From positions 1-15,744 of the forward strand of contig JBJXDT010000122.1 of the NCBI GenBank assembly GCA_046153505.1: a stretch of 15,744 nt of DNA, written 5' to 3'. The notes under the pieces are model-generated. The model searched no databases. It saw nothing but the letters and a program-made list of their open reading frames with translations, and was not told the origin of the DNA. The translations under genes and the position numbers were made by a program. Source of the DNA: JBJXDT01 sp046153505. GTDB taxonomy: Bacteria > Pseudomonadota > Gammaproteobacteria > Burkholderiales > Methylophilaceae. The stretch's first letter is position 1, and the number at the start of each line of letters is the position of its first letter. Below, in pieces: positions 6,830-12,568 of this stretch.

Positions 6830-7876
6830 TTAATGCTTAACTTTTGATTGCTTTGCCTCTTGGCCAAAAGTTGCAACCGCTTTTGATCCCTCTGGAAGAA
6901 CCAATGTACCTTCAGCAAGTTGCTGCATTAAATAACTAAAGGTCTGCGCAGTTTGCGCATATAAATGAGCGCCAGCATTGATAGCAGTATATTGTCGACA
7001 CGCATCCTCTGTCGCAAATGGAGGCAAGGGTGCAACTTTTGTGTGGTAATCGCAAGCCACAAATAAGGGAAAAGAGTATCGCTCTTGTAAAACTTTGCGT
7101 ACCCGATGTGTCGTTGCAACAAAAGTGCCGCCTGTCCAAATTTCTAGCATGTCGCCAATATTCACAATAAACGCATCTTCTATCGGGGGTGCATCGACCC
7201 AATCACCAGTTACATTCATCACCTCAAGACCAGCAGCTGTAGGCAACAATATAGTAAAACACTCGTAATCTGTATGTGCTCCAATGCCCTGACTGTCATT
7301 AGATGTTGAATCAAAAGGGTAATGCACAAGCCTTAACTGGCTGGTTGGCTTTTTAGTAAATGCATCGAAATAATCTTCTGGCATGTCTAGAGCAAGTGCA
7401 AACCCGTGAAATAAGGTTTTACCGAGCGCCATTACGGCTTCATAGTATGCACTGACCTCTTGCCGAAAATCTGGCAAATCAGGCCAAACGTTTGGGCCGT
7501 GCATTGGTGTGCCTGCCATCACTTCATCATCATCTATGGCCAATTCAAGGCCGATATCAAATGCTTCTTTTTTATCCTTGATAGCCTTGTCGTAAACTTC
7601 TTCACCTTCAGGCACATACCCACGGTGTGCGAGAGATTTTCCTATGTAATAGTGCATTTTTTGTTCAACTGGCAACGCATAAAATGCTTTTGTTTGTCGA
7701 AGTAATGCACTTCGTAAATCAGCGCTGACTTGATGGCCAGTGATGTAAAAGAAGCCAGTGTTTCGAGCGGCTTCTCCTAATTGAGCGGCTACTTTTTTAC
7801 GTTTATTTACCTCTTGACTATACATATCAGTAATATCAATCACTGGTAAATAACTAAATTCCCCTCGTGCTGTCAT
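6830..7876 (-). CDS. 2-oxoglutarate/Fe(II)-dependent dioxygenase, isopenicillin-N-synthase-like
   Basis: Cytoplasmic non-haem iron oxygenase of 348 residues, the usual family length. The N-terminal DIOX_N region has LPVIDI (10-15) and GFFYITGH (41-48). The core has GIGAHTDY, giving iron ligands His201 and Asp203, then NIGDMLEIWTGG (239-250), the third ligand His257 in TTHRV, and the 2-oxoglutarate-binding Arg266 and Ser268 in RYS. All essential residues are present. Its ATG overlaps the stop of the metallo-beta-lactamase gene (ATGA, 7876-7873). The family hydroxylates, desaturates or cleaves small molecules. Plant homoarginine 6-hydroxylases and the bacterial ethylene-forming enzyme, both of this broad family, release guanidine from (homo)arginine. 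With a guanidine riboswitch over this operon, an oxygenase that cleaves a substituted guanidine is a reasonable inference, not a demonstrated activity. Confidence 0.93.
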   Translation of the reverse strand: MTARGEFSYLPVIDITDMYSQEVNKRKKVAAQLGEAARNTGFFYITGHQVSADLRSALLRQTKAFYALPVEQKMHYYIGKSLAHRGYVPEGEEVYDKAIKDKKEAFDIGLELAIDDDEVMAGTPMHGPNVWPDLPDFRQEVSAYYEAVMALGKTLFHGFALALDMPEDYFDAFTKKPTSQLRLVHYPFDSTSNDSQGIGAHTDYECFTILLPTAAGLEVMNVTGDWVDAPPIEDAFIVNIGDMLEIWTGGTFVATTHRVRKVLQERYSFPLFVACDYHTKVAPLPPFATEDACRQYTAINAGAHLYAQTAQTFSYLMQQLAEGTLVLPEGSKAVATFGQEAKQSKVKH

Positions 7877-8670
7877 GTATGAAACTCCGGAAACTGCTTA
7901 AGCGTTCTCCAAAAATTGATATCATGGTTTGGCCATAGTTGTGCCGATTCTTGCTTAGCGATTCGCTTTAAATGGCGAATACTCTCGACAGCCAAAACTT
8001 CGTTATCTTGCCAACAAACACCAGGCGCAATTTCATCAGAAATGTTTTCCTGCAAATCAGCAGCATCCCCAGCCAAAATTATCGGAGGACCATTTGGCAT
8101 TTCTACCCACAAAGACATATGGCCTGCCGTATGTCCTGGACTCGCAATTGCTTGAACGCCAGGCGCAATTTCATACTCACCATCTTTTATTTTCCAATTA
8201 TCTTGAGCAATCACTTCGTCTTCAAAATACACTTCATCAATGCCCGTATTCGCAGCCACTAATTCGTCTTTTTGAATATGCACCTCTAAACGCTGATTTT
8301 TTTGATTGCACACATCACACAAGCCGCCTGCATGGTCAAAATGTAAATGGGTAAGAAATACCACGTCAATATCAGCAGGAGTTAACCCAAGTTTTTGGAA
8401 ATGATGTGGCAAACGTTGTTCCTCTTTCATTTCTGGCGCACCGAATTCAAAAGTTTGAGGGTCGTAATAAATTGCGGCTTTTTTTGGTGAATTAATTTTT
8501 GAATAGTCACAACCGACATCCACCAAAATGCGACCTTGCAACGTCTCAATTAAATAAGCCAATATTGGGGCTTGTATTAATTTTCCAGTATCGCGGTTTC
8601 GCGTAGAAAGCGATTTATCATACCGATGTGTTGCGGTCAGCAATGGCCAAAGTTTAAGTACCGAAGTCAT
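7873..8670 (-). CDS. Metallo-beta-lactamase-fold hydrolase, AHL-lactonase-like
   Basis: Dinuclear zinc hydrolase of 265 residues. The HxHxDH motif is THLHFDHAGGL (His108, His110, Asp112, His113). The other ligands are His180 in SPGHTAGH, Asp202 in LAGDAAD and His249 in WPNHD. This full set and the length match N-acyl-homoserine-lactonase-type enzymes (AttM/AiiA-like). Two cysteines (C118, C121) follow the metal motif closely, which I do not recall as typical. It overlaps its neighbours by 4 bp on both sides (ATGA at 8670-8667 and 7876-7873), so it is translated in step with the desaturase and the dioxygenase. In this operon it more likely opens a lactone, lactam or ester in the pathway than quenches quorum signals; no LuxR/LuxI gene is seen. 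That role is inference. Confidence 0.9.
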   Translation of the reverse strand: MTSVLKLWPLLTATHRYDKSLSTRNRDTGKLIQAPILAYLIETLQGRILVDVGCDYSKINSPKKAAIYYDPQTFEFGAPEMKEEQRLPHHFQKLGLTPADIDVVFLTHLHFDHAGGLCDVCNQKNQRLEVHIQKDELVAANTGIDEVYFEDEVIAQDNWKIKDGEYEIAPGVQAIASPGHTAGHMSLWVEMPNGPPIILAGDAADLQENISDEIAPGVCWQDNEVLAVESIRHLKRIAKQESAQLWPNHDINFWRTLKQFPEFHT

Positions 8671-9728
8671 ATTGCGGTTAAAAATGAAACACCCACAGCA
8701 CCTATAAAACCATCCGCCCCATTTGGCTTAAACTCTAGCGTTCCATAGTCATCACTTACCAACCTCGTAATACGATGCCGATGAAAACTTTTTAGCAATT
8801 GCCGCATTGGTATCACAGGGGCAGAAGTATCTATTTTTCCATATAATTTTTCATGCAACGCTGGTAGTTGGTACCAAGGTGCAATAGGTTTTTCGTGATG
8901 GGCGTTGTGATATGAAAAATTTAAAAAAATAAGATTTAGAAATGGGTAACGAACAGAAACTAAATTTGAATAAGTGTTTGCTTGCTCGTAAGCTGCATCG
9001 CGTAACTTACCATCCGCCATAAACATATCGTCCTTTTTGCCAGCATCTGCAACAATAAATGCATCATATGTATGCTGGTAAGCATCTGCAAAGCGTAACA
9101 TTGTAAGCATCATGCAATATACAACTCCATAAAGTATTAGCGCTTTAACTGAGTAATAGCCGACTATTGAAAATAATGAGACACGCACCAAAAGCACTAA
9201 AGTTTTACGCTTACGCTTGTGATACCAACGTGGTGTGATAAAAGGTAGAACAATAACTAGTATATGCATAAGGATTTCTGTGGCGGGGATATAAACCCAC
9301 TCTAATGAAGTAATTAGCAATTTAAATGGCTTAGGCATTTGCATTACAAACTGCTTAATATCAAAACTTACCACATCAGCACGGTCAACATGGTGATGCA
9401 TGTGCTTATTGCGAATTTCTTCATAGGTACTATAACAACTTCCGTTTATCCAAGTCATGATCACACCCCAGCGTTTATTTAACTCAGCGGATTTAAAAAT
9501 GCTGTAGTGACTAAATTCGTGTAATAAATAGGCACTTGTGATAAGTGTTTGTAAAGTCAGCAGCATCCCAATTACGTTAATCCACCAAGCTGATGAGAAC
9601 AAGCAAGCAAAACCAATCCAAAAGCCTATTAAAACAAAGCATATGGCAAACACATTGAGTTTTACACCTTCCTTATCTTTAAAAGAATCGGCGAATTTAA
9701 AACTAGTTAATATACTTTTTGAACTCAT
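8667..9728 (-). CDS. Membrane di-iron fatty-acid-desaturase-family oxygenase
   Basis: Integral membrane protein of 353 residues with hydrophobic segments at about 25-45, 50-70, 138-165 and 177-212. The three histidine boxes that bind two irons are intact: HEFSH (70-74), HMHHH (109-113) and HNAHH (274-278), plus His219 in DAYQHTYD. The superfamily includes lipid desaturases, carotenoid ketolases and alkane or xylene hydroxylases, so lipid desaturation cannot be assumed. It is the first large gene after riboswitch 1 and is joined by an ATGA overlap to the hydrolase gene. The ATG at 9728 has no clear ribosome binding site, and no better start is visible; a leader ORF with a strong site ends 51 bases upstream. 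Oxidation of an alkyl chain or N-alkyl group on a guanidine is the role I infer from regulation. Confidence 0.88.
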   Translation of the reverse strand: MSSKSILTSFKFADSFKDKEGVKLNVFAICFVLIGFWIGFACLFSSAWWINVIGMLLTLQTLITSAYLLHEFSHYSIFKSAELNKRWGVIMTWINGSCYSTYEEIRNKHMHHHVDRADVVSFDIKQFVMQMPKPFKLLITSLEWVYIPATEILMHILVIVLPFITPRWYHKRKRKTLVLLVRVSLFSIVGYYSVKALILYGVVYCMMLTMLRFADAYQHTYDAFIVADAGKKDDMFMADGKLRDAAYEQANTYSNLVSVRYPFLNLIFLNFSYHNAHHEKPIAPWYQLPALHEKLYGKIDTSAPVIPMRQLLKSFHRHRITRLVSDDYGTLEFKPNGADGFIGAVGVSFLTAI

Positions 9729-9779
9729 TAGTACGATTGAGCTGTGGTTTGATTCATCAGCGAAATATGCTTAACGATG

Positions 9780-9830
9780 TCAGCATAACTGCCAAAACAT
9801 TTTGAGAAATTTAGAAAAGTATATGTACAT
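9780..9830 (-). CDS. Small leader ORF (16 residues) after riboswitch 1
   Basis: ATG at 9830 with an ideal AGGAG (9840-9836) five bases upstream encodes MYIYFSKFLKMFWQLC and stops at TGA 9782-9780. It is amphipathic and aromatic-rich. It lies between the riboswitch terminator and the desaturase gene, in the same frame as the desaturase but separated from it by the stop and 51 bases. The strong ribosome binding site contrasts with the absent one at the desaturase. It may be a leader peptide, a tiny membrane peptide or chance. Confidence 0.4.
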   Translation of the reverse strand: MYIYFSKFLKMFWQLC

Positions 9831-9850
9831 AAAAGCTCCTAAGCCTTAGA

Positions 9851-9886
9851 TAAAAATGAGAGGACGAATCAACTTCACATCCTCCC
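9851..9886 (-). terminator. Switchable rho-independent terminator of riboswitch 1
   Basis: On the minus strand GGGAGGATG (9886-9878) pairs with CGTCCTCTC (9866-9858) as a 9-bp stem with two wobble pairs and an 11-nt loop, followed by ATTTTTA. The 5' arm is the conserved 3' end of the guanidine-I aptamer. Aptamer folding and terminator folding therefore exclude each other, the expected logic of an ON switch. Confidence 0.78.
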
Positions 9887-9979
9887 GGGCTTTTATCCCT
9901 CCGTGGAGCCTCAAATGTTTGAGACCGGCAACTCTTGGACCAGACACTTCCATCATAAAGAAGCCGGAACCCTAGTTAA
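9879..9979 (-). promoter_or_regulatory. Guanidine-I (ykkC) riboswitch, operon A
   Basis: Second aptamer of the same class as that at 5592-5690. Minus-strand order: CTAGGGTTCCGG, a variable hairpin, GTCTGGTCCAAGAGTTGCCGG, a hairpin closed by CTCAAA/TTTGAG, then ACGGAGGGATAAAAGCCCGG and GGAGG. The two copies are near identical in the conserved blocks and differ in the variable hairpins. It lies about 40 nt after the predicted sigma-54 start and feeds the terminator at 9851-9886. It should control the desaturase, hydrolase, dioxygenase and EamA genes. The 470-base gap between genes (9729-10199) holds this element, the leader ORF, the promoter and the NtrC-like sites. Confidence 0.94.
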
Positions 9980-10030
9980 CCTAATATATAGCTTGTGGTG
10001 TAAAACCTACTCACCCTCTGACATAAAATA

Positions 10031-10048
10031 TAGCAACTGCTGTGCCAA
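10031..10048 (-). promoter_or_regulatory. Sigma-54 (-24/-12) promoter of operon A
   Basis: On the minus strand TTGGCACAGCAGTTGCTA matches the sigma-54 consensus TGGCAC-N5-TTGC without mismatch. The invariant GG is at 10046-10045 and GC at 10034-10033, with exactly 10 bases between. The predicted start is near 10021, some 40 nt before the aptamer. NtrC-like sites stand about 97 and 128 bases upstream of that start. Confidence 0.82.
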
Positions 10049-10109
10049 ATATTTAAAATGCTGATTTTAAATGAAAATTTAATATAAAAAAATAAAAACT
10101 GGAAAATTG

Positions 10110-10126
10110 CGCACCAATGCCGTGCA
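10110..10126. promoter_or_regulatory. NtrC-like enhancer palindrome upstream of operon A
   Basis: CGCACCAATGCCGTGCA is the same inverted repeat as at 5853-5869 read from the other strand (half-sites CGCACCA and CGTGCA). A second half-site TGCACCAA starts at 10141, 31 bases further upstream. That is about three helical turns, the spacing of the paired NtrC enhancers at glnA. Identity as NtrC sites is by consensus only. Confidence 0.65.
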
Positions 10127-10199
10127 AAATCTATAATGGCTGCACCAAGTTTGATAGAAGTCATTTGTGATGCCTAATTCAGTCAATATTTTTTAGGAG

Positions 10200-10568
10200 C
10201 TAAGTAGATATTCCTAAACATTCACTTGCTATCAAACACCCTTTTGCGTAAGCCTCAATTTCGTAGGCGTTTTTGGCATAACCTTTGCGGCAAGACCACA
10301 AATATTTAAACACAGTCATGCCGTGCAAATATTGCGAAACATGTGTAAGCTCGTGCCCGAGAAGCTCGATACCGCACTTGGTGTTTGGCTGATAATAGCC
10401 AGCGCGAAAATAGATGCGATGTCCGAGCACCACAGCGCACATATCTCGGCGCAACCAAAATGGTACTTTTCCCTCAATAATGCGTGCTTCATCTAAGACT
10501 ATCTGTGCAAAATATGGCTTAAATATTTGCAGCTCTTCATGCGTTAAAGCGCGTCCAGCCTTGTCCAT
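10200..10568 (-). CDS. Small HExxH zinc-protease-like protein, DUF4157-like
   Basis: A 122-residue protein with the zinc motif HELTHVSQ (His72, Glu73, His76) and a likely third ligand in YEIEAYA (Glu103 or Glu105). This is the minimal gluzincin layout found in DUF4157 and minigluzincin-like proteins. No signal peptide is seen. The short length leaves little beyond the metal core, so it could be a compact peptidase or a relic domain. The ATG at 10568 has AGGTGAG about five bases upstream and lies two bases after the stop of the YjbQ-family gene, so the two are co-transcribed. No terminator is visible after its TAG; the NtrC-like sites of operon A begin about 75 bases on. Substrate unknown. Confidence 0.8.
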   Translation of the reverse strand: MDKAGRALTHEELQIFKPYFAQIVLDEARIIEGKVPFWLRRDMCAVVLGHRIYFRAGYYQPNTKCGIELLGHELTHVSQYLHGMTVFKYLWSCRKGYAKNAYEIEAYAKGCLIASECLGIST

Positions 10569-10570
10569 GA

Positions 10571-10993
10571 CTACTCACCTATTGCGTGCAAAAGTATGCG
10601 CCTAGTCGCTGGTATGTGCCTATGTTCGAACAAGAAAATACCTTGCCATTGGCCGAGCGCAAGTTTGCCATTCAGTAGCGGGATCGACAAACTAATTTGT
10701 GTGAGCGCAGAGCGAATATGCGCTGGCATATCGTCTGGTCCCTCTACAGTATGAATAAAAAGATCGTCACCGTCTGGCACCAGTCGGTTAAAAAATGCCT
10801 GCATATCTACCAAAACATCAGAATCGTAATTTTCATTAATCAGTAAACTGGCAGAAGTATGTTGAATATAAAGTGTGACGAGGCCAGTTTGTAAACCCAA
10901 GCCTGCCACACCACTCAGTACTTGAGGGGTAATGTCATATAGCTTGCGACCTTGCGCCTTAACGCTTAACTCTTGTGTAAATTGACGCATCAT
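10571..10993 (-). CDS. yjbQ: YjbQ/UPF0047 family protein
   Basis: A 140-residue member of the YjbQ (UPF0047) family, small trimeric proteins linked by some work to thiamine-phosphate synthase-like activity but of unsettled function. Family motifs: QHTSASLLINENYDSDVL (about 44-61), a conserved His in GPDDMPAHIRSAL, and LGQWQGIFLFEHR near the end. The first possible start is ATG 10993 (MMRQ) or 10990; a TTG at 11017 would put eight residues inside a terminator hairpin and is rejected. No ribosome binding site is visible because a terminator U-run abuts the ATG. An extended -10 (TGCTATAAT, -10 hexamer at 11028-11023) just upstream suggests its own promoter and a leader of about 25 bases. Confidence 0.9.
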   Translation of the reverse strand: MMRQFTQELSVKAQGRKLYDITPQVLSGVAGLGLQTGLVTLYIQHTSASLLINENYDSDVLVDMQAFFNRLVPDGDDLFIHTVEGPDDMPAHIRSALTQISLSIPLLNGKLALGQWQGIFLFEHRHIPATRRILLHAIGE

Positions 10994-11022
10994 AAAAAAG
11001 GGCTTTGAGCAATACAAAACCC
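10994..11022 (-). terminator. Rho-independent terminator after the lipoprotein gene
   Basis: Minus-strand GGGTTTTG (11022-11015) pairs with CAAAGCCC (11007-11000) as an 8-bp stem with one wobble and a 7-nt loop, followed directly by six T (10999-10994). It closes the clpB-transglycosylase-lipoprotein unit. The T-run ends one base before the ATG of the yjbQ gene. Confidence 0.8.
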
Positions 11023-11031
11023 ATTATAGCA
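11023..11031 (-). promoter_or_regulatory. Extended -10 promoter for the yjbQ gene
   Basis: TGCTATAAT on the minus strand is an extended -10 element with a perfect TATAAT (11028-11023). No good -35 box is seen, as is common for this type. The start would fall near 11016, inside the terminator stem, so transcripts from here lack the full hairpin and could escape it. Confidence 0.55.
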
Positions 11032-11043
11032 AGTCAGAAAAAT

Positions 11044-11589
11044 CTAGTGTCTGCGATAATAGTTAAAGCCCCAACCCCAACGTGGCGCGAGGTAAGGATT
11101 GCCATAATAGGGATAACCATAAGGGCCATAAAATCCACCAAAACGTGGCCCCCAAAACGGATCGTAATAGCCGTCACGCATAAATTCGCGCTCTTGCTCC
11201 AAACGGTCTTGTGCAATGCGTTTTGCCTTTTCACGCTTGTTTATTTCTTCTGCAACTGCATTTTGCTTGGCAGCCTCGTTGCTTTGATGAATATAATCAA
11301 GCACTTTTACGTCAACCCCCTTGCGACTTAACTCCAAACTTTGCGATGGCGTAAGTTCATAACGTGAGTTACTTGTCTGAATTTTTGCAATGATTTCATC
11401 TGCCGTTTTACCTTGTTTAGAGTCAGTGACAATTTCATCTAGACTGAAGGTTGCCACTGCTGGCGGCAATATTTTCGCCATTTCTTCAGTCGTAATTCGT
11501 TCTACATTGCCGTAGCGCGCTCCAGAACTAGCGCAAGCGCTTAAGATTAAAGCCAGCAAAAACAAACAGCTAAATTTTAAATATTTCAT
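11044..11589 (-). CDS. Small outer-membrane-type lipoprotein with Gly/Tyr/Pro-rich tail
   Basis: A predicted lipoprotein of 181 residues. MKYLKFS and a hydrophobic stretch lead to the lipobox LSAC with Cys19. The start at 11589 has AGGG four bases upstream; an ATG at 11604 overlapping the previous stop would add five residues and is possible. After the signal come a helical region with SLDEIVTDSKQGKTADEII and LTPSQSLELSRKGVDVKVLDYI (two degenerate helix-turn motifs), then a charged coiled stretch rich in Lys, Glu and Arg (about 110-135). The tail is rich in Gly, Tyr, Trp and Pro (DPFWGPRFGGFYGPYGY and so on). I do not recognise a function. It follows a transglycosylase gene closely, which suggests a cell-envelope role. 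Confidence 0.85.
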   Translation of the reverse strand: MKYLKFSCLFLLALILSACASSGARYGNVERITTEEMAKILPPAVATFSLDEIVTDSKQGKTADEIIAKIQTSNSRYELTPSQSLELSRKGVDVKVLDYIHQSNEAAKQNAVAEEINKREKAKRIAQDRLEQEREFMRDGYYDPFWGPRFGGFYGPYGYPYYGNPYLAPRWGWGFNYYRRH

Positions 11590-11600
11590 CTTGCCCTCAC

Positions 11601-12536
11601 TCATGTTCTCGGCATTTTTCTTAATGCTGGTGATGCGCCAGTGAGACTCTCATCGTATGCGTGCCGTTTACTTTCATACAAACTCAACACTTTTTTTACA
11701 TATGCCCGCGTTTCTTTATACGGTGGCACGCCTTTATACCTATCTACTGCATGCTCTCCAGCATTGTAAGCAGCAACCGACAAGGTCACATCTCCCCTAA
11801 AGTAAGAAAGCAACCAGCGCAAATACTTAACACCGCCCTTAATGTTTTGACTGGCGTTATACGCATTTTTAACGTTAAAACGCTCCGATGTTGCTGGTAT
11901 TAATTGCATCAAGCCATGCGCATCTGCGTTTGACTTTGCATTCACTTTAAAATTCGATTCCGCAGTAATAATCGACAACACTAATTTGGGATCCACTTTG
12001 TACCAATCAGAGATTGTCCCCACCAAATCCACCACCCAGCGCTTATTCTTGGGCAAGCTAGCTACATATTTATCAATTGCGGGAGAGCCCTTAGCTGATG
12101 CAGTCTCGGGTGCTTTTGGCGCGTGCTCTGGCTCAATGGCTTGCAACACGCATTGTGGCGTATCAGAAGTTTGAATATTGATAGTTTCCAGCATTCTCTG
12201 CGCCTCAAAATGCCCGTGTGTGGCGGCAATTCCAAACAAATTGGCTGCAAAATCTCTGTTTGCTGGTACTCCACGCCCGAAGGCATAAAGCATCCCTAAG
12301 CGGTACATGCCTTCTGCGCTGCCATCGCGCGCTGCTTCACAGTACAAATTAGCAGCCTTCCAATCGCCGTCACTATCCTTTTCGTCCGCTTCCAGCAAAC
12401 TCGCCCGCACCAGCAAATCTTTGATGACTGGCGGCTCATTATCAAAGGTCTCAAGCTCGCTACCAGTGAACGCATAAGTTGCTCCGCAATAGAATAATGC
12501 AACGAGAAAACAGCCTAGCATTGAGCTTTTAAACAT
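11601..12536 (-). CDS. Lytic transglycosylase (SLT, MltE/Slt70-like) with Sel1-like N-terminal region
   Basis: Cleaves peptidoglycan glycan strands in the periplasm. 311 residues with a signal peptide (hydrophobic 6-20, likely cleavage after ATYA at 22). Residues about 57-117 form Sel1/TPR-like helix pairs (AANLYCEAARDGSAEGMYRLGMLY and the following AFGRGVPANRDFAANLFGIAA, split here). The SLT domain covers about 165-290. It has the catalytic Glu193 in TAESNF, then HGLMQLIPAT (207-216), the GGVKYLRWLL helix and AYNAGEHAV (256-264). The start has AAAGGAGA seven to eight bases upstream. It lies 32 bases after the clpB frame and overlaps the lipoprotein region by the ATGA at 11604-11601. Confidence 0.92.
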   Translation of the reverse strand: MFKSSMLGCFLVALFYCGATYAFTGSELETFDNEPPVIKDLLVRASLLEADEKDSDGDWKAANLYCEAARDGSAEGMYRLGMLYAFGRGVPANRDFAANLFGIAATHGHFEAQRMLETINIQTSDTPQCVLQAIEPEHAPKAPETASAKGSPAIDKYVASLPKNKRWVVDLVGTISDWYKVDPKLVLSIITAESNFKVNAKSNADAHGLMQLIPATSERFNVKNAYNASQNIKGGVKYLRWLLSYFRGDVTLSVAAYNAGEHAVDRYKGVPPYKETRAYVKKVLSLYESKRHAYDESLTGASPALRKMPRT

Positions 12537-12568
12537 GCCTCTCCTTTAAGTAAAGCCTAACATAGCGC

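Noticed and set aside
7873..8670. Quorum-quenching lactonase as the main role of the MBL gene
   Set aside because: The fold matches, but overlap with two oxygenase genes under a guanidine switch and the absence of any LuxI/LuxR-type gene favour a metabolic role.
9976..10164. 62-residue minus-strand ORF over the operon A promoter
   Set aside because: It covers the sigma-54 promoter and abuts the riboswitch, has low-complexity AT-driven residues and no ribosome binding site.
11005..11331. Plus-strand 108-residue ORF opposite the lipoprotein gene
   Set aside because: It runs against a gene with a clear lipobox and crosses a terminator on the other strand.
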